64,000 bases of DNA from Diadema setosum (Eukaryota > Echinodermata > Echinoidea > Diadematoida > Diadematidae), in the NCBI RefSeq assembly GCF_964275005.1, contig NC_092702.1:35347816-35411815 (forward strand), written 5' to 3'. Below, piece by piece: positions 1 through 12,485 of the stretch. The position numbers were made by a program, and so were the translations under genes. The notes under the pieces were generated by a model. The model was not told the DNA's origin. It worked only from the letters and a program-made list of their open reading frames with translations, and made no database searches. Within the stretch, counting starts at the first letter, position 1; every line of letters starts with the position of its first letter.

Positions 1-745
1 TCTTATGCGTATAACGCTGGATTGTTACTATTTTGATCAGAAAAAAAAAACAACAACACCTATCTTGACAAGAATAACGTTGGTGATGATCGATACTAGC
101 GAAATTTAGATCTCCGATGCGAAAGCTAAGACGACGCTAATTAGGCTAAAAAGGTTGTTCTGTCTCATGCTCGAGACAGCTGTTTCCATCGTCCAACCAG
201 GGAGGATGCGTCGTCATAGCGTTTGCGTCGCAGATCTAAAGCTCGCTACTGTCAGCACAGCGATGATACTGATTATCATTTATATAACTGTACAACATTA
301 AAATCACTGCCATTATGATGATAATCATTCTAGTTTTCAATTTTTATTTTGTAGCTCTCACATTATTCCAGATATCATAAGGTATTGATGCTCTCCCTTA
401 GCCTATCTAAGTCATCATTCTGTTATATCTTTTGTCTTCCTTTTTTCCCCCAAATCATGATTTATTGAGGAGCAGCTGACATTCCAGACGACAGACAATC
501 TAATTTGATATCATCCTCGATAGCACTTCTGGCATATCATCGAAAGAAGTCACGTGCTGGTTGGACTGTGTGAGACGATTTGAAGTCGCTGAGATGTGAT
601 CGGAAGAGGATATAGACATGCAGGATCACAGAAAGGCGGTCTCTTGCTATCTCAAGTAGATCACGAGAAAATGGAATAAGCACTCTATTTACGTGCGTCA
701 ATTTGAAACTGACTTATTACAAGTAGTGAAGCTTGATCTGGGTAT

Positions 746-748
<3 letters not shown>
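1..748. other. non-coding, nothing recognised
   Basis: No open frame, splice pattern, RNA gene or repeat structure that I can support. It is plain AT-rich intergenic or intronic sequence. Confidence 0.6.

Positions 749-804
<56 letters not shown>
749..804. repeat. (AT)n microsatellite
   Basis: Uninterrupted AT dinucleotide array of about 56 bp. The tyrosine/isoleucine-rich frames that cross it are artefacts of the repeat. Confidence 0.95.
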
Positions 805-806
<2 letters not shown>

Positions 807-1838
807 GGATTTTACTTTGCGGTGACCTCGATGAAAATAAGGACAAACTATATGCTCTTTCTCTGACGCTGCTATCCGGAAAGAGAAAACTGTAACGTGA
901 TGAAATGTTGCGTGAGAATATTGAGAAATAGAAATGGCCAAAGTAGAATAAATTAGTGTGGCTTATGACTCTTGATCATCTGTTTCGCCCTAGTTAAAAA
1001 GCACGCGCTTTTTCTTACTAATATATTTTCCATGGAACAAACATCCTACTGAAAAAGGAAGCATTGTTTTTGTTGTTGTTGTTTCTTACCGAAGTCTTTA
1101 TTCGAAAATTTCTCCCTCGGTTTTACGAACGAATTTGCTAAGTAGGACTTAATTTTTTAGATGTGAAATGTGGGTTAAGTGGGCGCCAAACGGAGCCATC
1201 CGTCTGGCTGCAATGGTCACAGCCGCAGAACTAACGTCCGAATCACTTAGGGACAAATTTGCACACAATGTACGTCCAGTCTGCCTCAGAGTAATTCAAC
1301 GAAGAAGAAGAAGAAAAAATGACCACCGGCCATCCAAAAAGGCGAAACTGCCTCACCGTTGGCAGAGGCAAGAAGTGGAGATGGGATGTTTTGGCAGGGA
1401 GACGGTTTGGTTAATCCCGAGTTACCAGAGCGTCACTATAAAGACGTAATCCACGTAAAACCGGTAGAATCCGGGAAACGGATTTCGCGAGTGTTCCGAG
1501 TGTCTTCAAAATGACTCTGCCGTATCAAAGGACTAGCGTGTCGGCCATTTCTTTGCACGCTGCTTTTTTCTTTCTTCTCACATTTCACACAGATGGATTT
1601 GAACAGGTTGCTGGCGTTTGCTTGAACGGACAAAAGGGCGCGAATTATGTGTAGACATGCTTCAAAAACAAGACAGATAGTATGAGCAGTTCATGTTGTG
1701 TCGAGCGAGTCGATGAGAGGAAATGAGAGAGGGGGGAGGGGAGAACAGGAGAAAGAAATGACAAAAAGGAGGAGAAAGACATGACAATAAAATAATGACA
1801 GAGAAAAAAGACAGACAATTGGAAGTAGAGACTGTTTT

Positions 1839-1840
<2 letters not shown>
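805..1840. other. non-coding, nothing firmly recognised
   Basis: A 93-codon frame at 1168-1449 (plus) is basic and of low complexity (RRRRRK run). It lacks splice context or family resemblance, so I do not call it a gene. Confidence 0.5.
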
Positions 1841-1886
<46 letters not shown>

Positions 1887-1942
1887 TGTGAGTGTGTGTG
1901 TATGTGTGTGCGTATGCGTGTGTGCGTGTGTGTGTATGTGTG
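1841..1942. repeat. (TG)n microsatellite, interrupted
   Basis: TG dinucleotide array of about 100 bp, broken by TA, GA and CG steps towards its right end. This suggests an ageing array. Confidence 0.95.
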
Positions 1943-2769
1943 GGAGAGGAGGAGAGAAAGAAAGAGAACGAGGCCAGAAATTTCGACTGTATGCACATTG
2001 GAGGCCGAAGAAAACGTCATGAATACTGATAGATGGGACTACTTACAGAAGGCAACGGCGGATATTCACTGCGTAATGGATACGCAAACACGGATTTCCA
2101 TCTATGGTGGCCTCGCGCGGACAAAAAGCCAATAGAAAAAAAGTATCTCTCGCCTCCATTATCCCTGGATGGGCTCGAGTCCATCTTGCTCCGCCGGCAA
2201 GCCCGGCACAAGCCTATCCATCACTCCTGTTTGGAGAGCACTGCTTGTCAAACAGAGAGCCATTTTGAACGCGTGGGATCCCCCTGGCTGTAGGCTTATA
2301 AGGCTGGGGTTTTCGTCGCCTTTTCTCGGTCATTCACTCGATCAAACGTTTGCGATCAATAGCACGAAGTGGAAAGTTATGTAGCCTTATGTATCATGTC
2401 ATTAATGACAGTCTACACAAATAAATACATTTCGTCTCTTCTCAATGTCAAGCTGCTTTAGGAGCAGCAAAAGAACAAGGATCAGCAGCTACTGTGGTAG
2501 TGATAGTAGCAGTAGAATAAGTTGTGTCGTAAGACGCGCTTGCAGCAACTGTTACCATTATTAGAATGATGTTCTACTCTCTCTACCTAGAAGATCAAAA
2601 TCTCTACTCTCCGTTGCTCTCAGTCATCAACTTACAAATTTACCCATACCATTTTGAGCCATAAGAGATTGCACAAATACCCATCGGAAAACAAAAGCCG
2701 TGACGAGCGATTGTGGAAAGCTTACGCACTGGATCCAGAATCCATCCTTGGGCGGAGTCATCCCACGAG
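1943..2769. other. non-coding, nothing firmly recognised
   Basis: Overlapping short frames on both strands show no conserved motif. No RNA gene or transposon end was recognised. Confidence 0.5.
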
Positions 2770-3025
2770 ACCGACACGTACGAGTCATATAACCCACGAG
2801 TTCGACATTGAAAACAGGTCCATGAGTCATACATCTCACGAGTCATACATCCCATGAGTTCGACACTGGGTAAAAACAGCCCACGACTTCGACATTACAA
2901 CACCGGGCTTTATGTGTCGGTCTAGTTGGCCTTGTTTGCTTAGTGTCGAGCTTATGGGCTGTATGACTCGTGGGCTGTATTACTCGTGATCTGTTTTGAT
3001 TCGTGGGTGTCGAACTCGTGACCTG
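2770..3025. repeat. degenerate minisatellite with inverted halves
   Basis: The motifs CACGAGTCATA, CCCACGAGTTCGACA and variants recur several times in the left part. The right part carries the reverse complements (TATGACTCGTGGGCTG, GTGTCGAACTCGTG). The block is therefore a cluster of roughly 15-30 bp units arranged as a large imperfect palindrome. No coding function is seen. Confidence 0.7.
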
Positions 3026-4477
3026 CACCCCTTGGACTACTACAACAGGTACTACAGCTCTCAGGTTAAGAGAACTTAAAGGACCGGTGCAATGCAAATG
3101 CATGTTGACCTTTGTTGATTTATAATACCTTGATCATCATTAATGTATCCAAATGACACCAGACGACGCAATCACCGCTAATTACTAATATGATTAACAA
3201 AAGAAATCAGAATACACCATCTGCTAGACTGCGCATAAGTTGCATGTTTTTATGCAATGTGTTATGTTTATCATATTGCACGAATGCTGATGACGTAAGA
3301 TCGATATGCGCGGATAATTCTTGGTAAAATAACAGTGTATAAACCACTGACGGGGCTACTCTTGGTAAAGAATACTGAATATTATATATATATTTTTTTT
3401 CTTGATTGAGTCATTTCTTTATTCAAGAAAATGTTTATACATAACCAGGTCAATTATCTCTTTAGATAATTGCAGGTACACATTGAACATACAACACAAA
3501 TAACATCCATGGGATTAATGCGCCAGTATCAACAATAATATTTAACACTAACAATCATTATAACATTTATATCGATTCTTAAAAAAAAAAATATATATAT
3601 ATGTCGGACGTTTATAGAAACTTCACACTCCGGACGGACCAATAATCGGTCAATGTGTCAATGTTCTGCATTTTTTTTTTTCTGATTTCGTTTTGTACAA
3701 AATCAAAAACTTCATTTACTTTCCCATTGAAAACAAAAATATATATAAAGGGAGAAACGTGAGCGGAGAGGTGGAGCCATTGCAACCCCCCCCCCCCCCC
3801 ATCCATGGCCAATTATAATTTCTATCTTGCTGGCCCATAACGGTGGCTATCTATCTGCTTATAATCCCACTTTGGTGTCTTCATGAAAAACACCTGTTCT
3901 AGATATTATGTCCACCTCCACTCTATGTGTCACCTGAACCCGATCCTGTTTGCTCCACATCTTCGTTTGGCCCATACATGACAGTGTCATTATGGTGCCT
4001 ACGGTCTTCTTAAGAATGTCTGAAATTTCCAATCCATCGCCCGCCTGACCATCAAAGGTGCTCAGGGGGCAACTTGACTCATTTCGCGTTATATTCTGCA
4101 AAAAAAAACCCCAAAAACAAAAACAAAACCCAAAAACAAAACAAACAAACTTCTCATTGAAACTAGATCTGTAATCATTATCATCATTGTAGAAAGCTTC
4201 TATACCATCCGTGCGTGACCATTGATTTTGTGTATTGCAGTTTAATGACTTTACGAATGACCTCTTAATCAACTATACTATAGAGACTCATCAAAGGAAG
4301 ATGATGGATCATGTCACGAAATAATCATTTCAAGGTATGGATCATTGCCATTTAGGGTCACACGACATCAAATCCACCGGATATTCTAAAACTCTCTGTC
4401 AATTTCCTCTCACTCTTCGTTTTTCTGCCTCTCACCCCCTCCCCTTTATCATTTTAATAAAGCGCCATATAAATGCA
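3026..4477. other. non-coding stretch
   Basis: No gene recognised. Contains short A/T runs, a C14-type homopolymer near 3786-3800, and an A/C-rich tract at 4100-4150. Confidence 0.5.
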
Positions 4478-4487
4478 ATTATTATTT

Positions 4488-4540
<53 letters not shown>

Positions 4541-4568
4541 GATATTATTATTATTGTCATTATTATTA

Positions 4569-4605
<37 letters not shown>

Positions 4606-4626
4606 CATCATCATCAATATCATTAT
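4478..4626. repeat. (ATT)n microsatellite
   Basis: Trinucleotide ATT/TTA array of about 150 bp with scattered GTC, ATC and GTT variants. It yields spurious poly-Ile and poly-Asn frames. Confidence 0.95.
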
Positions 4627-5665
4627 TAATTTCTTCATAATCAACACACACATATACAATTAGACTTATGCAACTTTAATGCGAGTTGATTTTATATTTG
4701 CAACATGTAGGGCCTCGTATACCAAGTATTAGTCCCTTTTTAGCCACAACAACAACAAACCTTGGCAATATGTTAATTTGCAGATATATCATTACTATTG
4801 CCGTTGCCTCTGATCACTTCATGAGAATAAAACTCAATGTGAACATGGTGTATGCGTGTATGTAATTAGACAACGCAGGTTGATAAACTTCAGAAAGAAG
4901 AGCGAATTCTCCAAGTGAGGCGATCCAGCATGGCTTTTAATGTATACGTATACATCGTACTTTTGACATTTCCAAAACTAGATAAGAATCCAAACGACGC
5001 TCTCCCTGCACAGTATTGTGAGTTTAAAGAATTTAAAACAGAGATTCCGTTTCGCTCTTAGAGAATTTAAACTTTTATCTTGACAACGGTCCTTCTACAA
5101 AGACAAGTTTATTCCCATGTTCTCTTCATACATACATTTCACACAAATCATCATTAAAGTTTCATTTACAAAATCATATCACTTATCAATACATTAGACC
5201 AAAAACGGTAATTAGAATTATTATTAGGAGGTATAAAATGTCGTGCTCGGCGTCTGTTACATACAATGTGATATTCATGCAGTCCATCACACAGATGAGA
5301 TGAGGGAGATATACAAGAAGGATCTATTTTCATTCATTTTTCATTTTCATTTATTTTATTTCCAACAGAAATGAAATTGCAAATAAATATTTGAATACAC
5401 ATAAGAACACAAAATCAACACAACACTGTAATCAAAGAAATACTGTGTACTGAAATACAATAAATGTTGGATCTTTTAGGACAAATACAAAAGAAAAACT
5501 GATTGTAGATGGAGGGGACTGCTAAAAAGCAGAACGTGTAGTGTGTAGTCTTCTAATAAACTCATGAATTAAAGCGAAATGTCCTACCTGTACTAATTTG
5601 TTGGAATAAGGATGAGGGAAAAGATGCAACTCATGTCGTCTAAACGTGCGTCAATCATGAACTGC

Positions 5666-5718
<53 letters not shown>

Positions 5719-7164
5719 ACGCCAATCGCACACTAAGACATCTTAAGGTCAATGGCAACTAGATTGTAGAATCATGCGCATTCCATGCCATTGGACCCGG
5801 CTTTACTCATCGTATTACTAGCTGAAAAAAAGGAAAACACAGGAGAGGGGGCAAGTATGAATGTTTTATGACACTGAATAGTATCAGATTATCAATGAAC
5901 GTCCTCGAAACCAAAGGTTAGGCTTAGAGTGTGACGAAAGTGAATCCCATATCCAGATGCGTCCCGCCACGACCAACACCAATATGGCGCCCCAGCACCC
6001 CATCTTGGGAACTCCACTACCGCAAACGTCAAATGGCACCACCCTGCCCAACCTCCATTTTTTTCTTTTTGTCAGAAGTAGGAGAATAGGTGGAAGGAGC
6101 GTGGAATGCCAACTAGGGATTACGTTTTTAACTATTAATTCAGTAAGAATAAAAAAAAAATACGGCACACGTTTTTAAGATCTCTGTTTTTCATCCATCC
6201 ATATGACATGGCTATGCTGAGATCAAGGACCATCGTGCTGCATCATCAGGCGCAAATGAAAGGATATTAAAGCACGATATCCATTAAGTATTTACGACGA
6301 AACAAGCACAGCCCTGGACTTTAGAGGTTGGGCATAGCAAAACAGAAAAAAAGAGAAAAGAAAAGTCAGTCTGAGTAATATTTTTCCAGTATTCCAGTAT
6401 TCCATTTTGTCTGGTTAAGAGCTTTTCCATCTAACTGAAAGCCCCTCGCAATGCTCAAAGAATACCACGAATAATTAAAGGAACATTCTCCTTTATTTGA
6501 TAAAGACAACATTAACTCAAATTAACTAAATAATCAATGGGACAAATGAACCGATGGATATTTGCCAATGATTAACGAAAGTAAAGTAATGATTATTGTG
6601 TACTTTAACAATTAAACAACAACAACATTGTGCGATAATGCAATTTGCTAATGCCTGGAAAGGTGAAATGCGAACATAAAAACATGTGATTAGAATTTGA
6701 GCGCGAAAACAACTGATTACGTCATACTTTATAAACGGAATGTCTGGAGTGGACGGAGAGACTAAAGTTACTTTTAATGAATCATATCGGAGAATGTCAA
6801 CTCTCCTGACGCTTTTTATTACCCTCTCTAAAATACAAGACGATACATCAAGATGGCCAAATAATCGATAACCTGTCACAGCTTTGAAGATATCAATATG
6901 TCATCCTACAATGGACGAATATTCATGGACGGATACATTGTCTAGACAATGGAGATTCAACTCCACCTTTTACCTCCAAATGGAGTAAATTTAAGGAAAT
7001 GAGTCAGGCAGAATTCTGGCTAGAACGATTTTTTTTTTTTTTGGGGGGGGGGGTGGGGGGTGGGGTGGTCAGCGTTTTATTGCGACGAGGGCGACTTCTC
7101 TTCATCATGTTCTCATTCCACAGGAGAATATTATATTCAGTCATTTTCACAGATGTATACACTA

Positions 7165-7166
<2 letters not shown>
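4627..7166. other. non-coding; poly(A) tract inside
   Basis: No supported gene. An uninterrupted A run of about 48 nt lies at 5670-5717. It is not preceded by a recognisable retroposed gene, so I list it only as a homopolymer. A 117-codon frame at 6526-6879 (minus) has no recognisable domain. Confidence 0.5.

Positions 7167-7225
<59 letters not shown>
7167..7225. repeat. (AT)n microsatellite
   Basis: AT array of about 59 bp followed by a short CATA and CTTT-rich tail. Confidence 0.95.
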
Positions 7226-7229
<4 letters not shown>

Positions 7230-8649
7230 CATATATCTTTCTCTTTCTCTCTTTATTATATAAATCATCGTTTGCTGTCTCGATAGTGGGTAACTCTTAG
7301 AGGTGGCAACATATTCTATGGCTATGCAGAAGAAGTGGAGTATACCGCCGTTACGTTGTTCTAATCAAATGTGTTATTTTTCTCAAGCTTTCTGCCATTT
7401 TGGCATTTGTCCAAAGGTTTGTGTAATAGACTTAGTGGTGAATACAATAAAAAAAAATACAATCTCTATTATACATTGTACTGTTATTATTGCCAAAATG
7501 ACAACGATTCATCCGCTTTGCAGCATGTGGCTTATCAGACCCCCAAACCTGCATTACAGAGAAATTGGCTATATCCCTGAATATTTGTATTTTCGTATTT
7601 ATTCATTTATTTTTTCTCTATGTTTCGGTCATTATTGTTGTACTCGTGCTCCTTATCTTAATCTTTACGCTCGATTTTAAGTGGGACCTACGCTCGACAA
7701 GCTTGCTTCTAAGTTGGTTCCATCATATTTTTTTAGCATTCATTCTCAGATTCCAACTTTCATAGATCGAACACTATGTTCTACATGTTTGCAATACTCT
7801 ATTATGCCTCCCAGCTGGATGTCATGTATTATTTAATTTTGCTGTATTTGATGCGTTTTTTTAATCGAGATATATACAAACTGAAATAGTTACTTTAACA
7901 TACATAAACACAATTATGCATATTAACATAATTAACCTAACAATACCCAGGCACCACATTCAAAATAGATATACTATCTAAATAATTATAATGACACTAA
8001 GCACCGTCTTCATTGATATTATGTAGCAACATATCAAATTGTGGAAAGTACATGCATGTTATATTATATAACTTACACGTACATACGTATGTAAAGTGTA
8101 GCATTACATCCGCTTGCTACTAGCATCCCTATGATTAATCTTTAGCGTATTGTCGACATTTTGTTTTCTGACATGTCTGAAATGCTTTTCTTTTTTACTT
8201 TCTCTTCACTACGTTACAGGTGATGAAAGGCCAAATTACCTACTTATCGATCATGGAATGAAGGGACTTTGTACTGGCTCATAAATCAGGTTTGCATAGT
8301 TAATGTTATTACCAGCTAAAATTAGTGATCCGCCTAGCTTTCATCTATATGCCAACCTACTCGGACGGAGATGGCTGCAGTGATACGCGACTTCCGGCAG
8401 CCGCCAGACAATCGATTATCGAATTCATTTTTTTGATCGCGAGGAGACATTTGTTTCCTTTTTGTAGTTGATAGCAGGTGGAATAGTACACCCACATTAA
8501 TCTCAAGGCTATTTATATCGACAGCAAACCACGATCAATTATAATTCTTTTATGAAGGTTACATAAGCATACCTGTGTATAATACGATTTGATTTGAGGG
8601 GGAAAAAAGGTTTAAAGATGCTTATAAATTTTAGAATGCTAAAAAAGAA
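7226..8649. other. non-coding, nothing recognised
   Basis: AT-rich, with only short open frames without homology that I can recognise. Confidence 0.5.
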
Positions 8650-8697
8650 AAACTTAGGGTTTTTTTTTTATTTAAAAAAACCCCTAAGTTTTGTTTT
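8650..8697. repeat. short hairpin with AAAACTTAGGG arms
   Basis: The left arm AAAACTTAGGGTTTTTTT is answered by AAAAAAACCCCTAAGTTTT a few bases later. The near-perfect stem is about 20 bp. It is probably a tiny foldback repeat or the remnant of one. Confidence 0.75.
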
Positions 8698-9699
8698 TTT
8701 CAAAATTCCGTTAAAAGCAGTAGTTGTTTCTCCATAGCATAAAGTTTCTTTGAATAAAAACTGTGTTGCGGGTTTCGTCTCTTACGTCTCCGGTCATTTC
8801 TCTCTATTAAAGATCAGAATTTTGCTAGCATGCCGTTTTTATATGTATAGTATTTATGATGTCACAGGATATCCAGATATTCCGAAAATATCTTTCCTTC
8901 TTCTGCACCTCTCCTTTTCCCGAGCTCATTCTCTTTCTTTACTTTTCTTTGCGGCACTAAGTCTCGCTCAATGTTTCTTTCCTCACCTTTCATATGCCTC
9001 CCATCATCTGAGTTGCACTTTGGTCATCATTAGGCACGTCAGTAAAACACTTTACCTCTCCGATAGGACGCGTATACCAGACAGGGTTGTATTCTCAGTT
9101 TTAAGAAGGGTTTCATAATCGGACACTTATGATGTAAAGTTGAGTTGGTGAGGGTGTCATCTTTGTCAAGATGACAACGGCAGGCGAGAATTTATCAGTA
9201 TTGTCTTACTCTGTAGTACAGTGAGTTTCAGTTCAGTGGCGTGTTTTTGTTTTTTTTTATTTATACACGGATTAAAATTCCTGCTTTCAGCTGGACAGCT
9301 GTTTTTCAGCAAGGCTGTGTTTTATAGAGAATCTACACAGTGAAATTAAGAACATTGTATGGGATCTTGAAATGTCTACAGTTTCATAAAAAGGGGAAAT
9401 TTCCATGAAACCCCCCCCCCCAAAAAAAATGTGATTACGAACTGATTCAGGTGTTTTCTAGGCGTAGAGTGTAATATAATTAGTGTTTCAAATGAACTGG
9501 GTATATGCGTCAGCATTGTGAAGAGAACACTTCGTCCGTTGAGAATATACTCTCCAACAAGAACTGGTGAGTTCGCTGCCTCCTGACGCGCTTATTGTTT
9601 TTCTTTACATTATTTTTCTCATACTATTCTTATTGACAGAGGTGTACATATGCGCAGTGGTAAATCGGGTGAAAAAGACGATAGCATCACTTTATCGTT
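8698..9699. other. non-coding, nothing recognised
   Basis: A 122-codon frame at 8750-9118 (plus) is Ser/Leu/Phe-rich and T-rich in composition. It shows no domain or splice context, so I do not call it. Confidence 0.45.
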
Positions 9700-9700
9700 T

Positions 9701-9737
<37 letters not shown>

Positions 9738-9753
9738 TACATATATATATATG

Positions 9754-9784
<31 letters not shown>

Positions 9785-9797
9785 GTATATATATATG

Positions 9798-9831
<34 letters not shown>

Positions 9832-9860
9832 TATATATTTATATATAATATTATATATAT
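9700..9860. repeat. compound (CA)n-(TA/TG)n microsatellite
   Basis: A CA array (about 9701-9730) passes into a TA array with regularly spaced TG steps. It is a typical compound dinucleotide repeat. Confidence 0.95.
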
Positions 9861-10060
9861 GATTCGTGTTGATTCAAGTAGAAGTGTTCACCGAGTTAAT
9901 GAAAACGGTAATGATGATAGCTATCATAGCATTAACGATAATAAAGATAATGACGATATGGTTTTATATGTAAACCAATTAAGGATGGACTCTGCCGTAA
10001 TAATTATATCGGGTGATGTTCGTTTCTCTAAATTTAATGTTCGCCATTAATCCTCAAAAG

Positions 10061-10300
10061 TTCGCTATTCTGAAGGCTCGTTATTCCGAAACACACAAAT
10101 TCCTCATACTCAAATGTTCTTTAATCAGAACAATTATAGATTCTTTGAGGCGTTTCACCAAACGTTCTTTATTCCATAAATGAACTATTTGATTTTCGGA
10201 TTAACGAATCTTCGAAATAGCTAATCTTGTTTCGTTTTGGGAATTAAAAACCTTTTGGGATGACGAACTTTAGGAATAACGAATCTTCAGAATAGCGAAC
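10061..10300. repeat. palindromic 'TTCGCTATTCCGAA' repeat element
   Basis: The left part carries GTTCGCTATTCTGAAGG and CTCGTTATTCCGAA. The right part ends with AGGAATAACGAATC and TTCAGAATAGCGAAC, their reverse complements. Diverged copies of the same 15-16 bp unit fill the middle. The whole is a roughly 240-bp foldback built from short tandem units, most likely a MITE-type repeat. Confidence 0.75.
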
Positions 10301-11578
10301 TGTTACCTTATTACCTCCCCATCATTGCCAGGTACGTATTTATACACCTGTATCAAGAGGGACAATGTGATTAAAGCATCTCATGCAAAGATGAACGCGC
10401 CAGGCTGGATTAGCGTTCAATACCTTCTGTTCACATACTATGAGCCTCATCAGCTATTCCACGGTTCACCCGTTGACCATACTTGAAAAGAGGGTTACCA
10501 TACAGTTGCTGTCTTTTTTATTCATCTTTAACATAGTCCCATGTCGCTGGGTTCCTCAGTGTAACCATGCTTACAAAACTGCCTGAGTATACCCGAAGCA
10601 GAAAAAACCGTACTCCATCCCTGAAGAAAATGAGCATGGAATCTCCAGGGTCAAAAGGTAATTGCAGACTTTTGACACTTGGTAAATGTGGTGGAAAATT
10701 GAGGATGGTCGTCCATCGCACGAAGGACGTAAGAGTGATAGACTGCTAAGACAGCATCTTCGCAAAACGTAGATATAGCTTCTTCTTTTCTCCTTCTCGT
10801 CTGAGATGGGGGCCTTGACCGCATACGACCCTAGATGGTAAGGTACAGGCGCCGTCACTTTATCCGGAGAGTATAATTTCACGCTCTCTTCTCAGCGCTA
10901 TTTTGGTTGCGGAGGAAGAAGTATAGAAAAAGAATGGGAGAAAAAAAGCACTCATGTGACGGTAATTTTGAATCGGATAGTAGAAACCAAGGGTTTACGT
11001 TGCTTGCATCTCCCGCCCTGGAATCCTCACCCTTTTCTCACCTTGTACGGTTGATCTTCCTCTTTTCCCCCTTTTATTCAAACATTATCTTAATTTGATT
11101 GAAAAAATCAACCATCTGAGAGAAGGTCAGATGGGGATTTTGGATGATTCTCAAAATCTCTCCTCTGCTGAACCGCCAATAAGCTTTCTCGATAGGTGAT
11201 CTCGATCCTAGTAAAAATCATTTAGAACTTCATGCTCACTTTAATCATAATATGTAAAGTGGTGCATGCATAGTGTACAAAGACATCTATTTTGCTACAA
11301 CAATTAGGTAGTACTCAGTAGACAGCTGATCTTCTCTACAGCCACAAGCACACAACTATGCAAGTTTTTATCAAATAAACGAAGAGGTTTGTTTCTGAGG
11401 TGTAGACGAAAGATTCCAATCGGCTTGTTTGTTTGTTCATTTCCATTTGAGAAGATGGCTGAATAACCCATATTCAGCTACGCTAAGCTGGTCTTCCATG
11501 GGGTCCAGTTGGATGTGAGGTGGGACCACTTCACCGGTTAAACACCCTGCTCTTTGCGATGAATGAATTAAGCGGAAT
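10301..11578. other. non-coding, nothing firmly recognised
   Basis: Frames at 10571-10882 (minus) and 10907-11098 (plus) show no conserved motif. No RNA gene seen. Confidence 0.45.
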
Positions 11579-11778
11579 CTTTTACGTACATGAGTTGTGA
11601 CTCTCTCATACACGGGGCCTCCATTTTATGTCCTATCCGAGGGGCAGAGTGTTTTGCCTCTTGCTAGAGGGGACAGTATGATTACACACAACATTGTTCA
11701 GTCCAGACTCTGGTTCGAACCCGGGTCCTTAGGATCGTGAGGCAGACGCGCTACCGACTGAGCCAACTCACCGCCCTT
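11579..11778 (-). mobile_element. tRNA-derived SINE, copy A
   Basis: Read on the minus strand, the element starts with a tRNA-like head containing a good RNA polymerase III box A (TGGCTCAGTCGG at 11754-11765) and box B (GGGTTCGAACC at 11712-11722). A roughly 130-nt tRNA-unrelated body follows, ending near ACGTAAAAG. The body is clearly shared with the copy at 32,231-32,462 (both contain GAGGCAAAACACTCTG, AAATGGAGG and GAGAGTCACAACTCAT). The head does not close an acceptor stem, so it is a SINE and not a tRNA gene. Two copies in 64 kb suggest an abundant family. Confidence 0.88.
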
Positions 11779-12422
11779 GAGTTGCTGTTGAAGATGATGA
11801 AGTCCAGAGAGCAGATGAAGCCAGTAGATTGGAAGCTTTGGTTTCTCGTGTTGGAAGAAGGTACATATTATTGAAGAGAGGAGGAAACAAACTGGATAAC
11901 GCGTTTACATCACGCCTCCAGAACTTGCCACGAGTTCTATGATGATTATAGCTATGGATGTGATAAAAGGAGGATTACTGAACAGTTTGCAATATCTGAC
12001 CCAATCAATGATGCTGACAATCTCGTCAAAGATTCAGGAGAGATAACCTGTCATCGGAGCTTGAGAATTATGCTTATTACTCCTTTTCACTTGAAATTAT
12101 TCATTCAACCAATTCTTCGACAAATAATCCCTTAAGCTAGAGCTCCATAGGCTATGCTTTAAAAATGATATAGGACAGTGGTTAGCCGATCGTTTTTATC
12201 CTGTCTTGATAATTCAAATAAAAATGGATTATTATGACTGGAAGTCGATATTTTGTGTTGCGTTAGTATCCACCATTTCCTCAAGACTCGATGAATGGAT
12301 TTAATATGCTTATAATGAATTTCTTCAGTTCTTAAACTTTGTTAAAGGCGAGTGAAGGAGCTCGATAACGAGAGATATTTTCTTATATGTCATATCATTG
12401 TATATTACTGTGGTCGGGAATG

Positions 12423-12424
<2 letters not shown>
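11779..12424. other. non-coding, nothing recognised
   Basis: No open frame or repeat that I can support. Confidence 0.5.

Positions 12425-12482
<58 letters not shown>
12425..12482. repeat. (AT)n microsatellite
   Basis: Uninterrupted AT array of about 58 bp. Confidence 0.95.

Positions 12483-12485
<3 letters not shown>

Noticed and set aside
11700..11778. Functional tRNA gene on the minus strand
   Set aside because: Boxes A and B are good, but the acceptor stem does not close and the same head-plus-body unit recurs at 32.2 kb, so it is a SINE.
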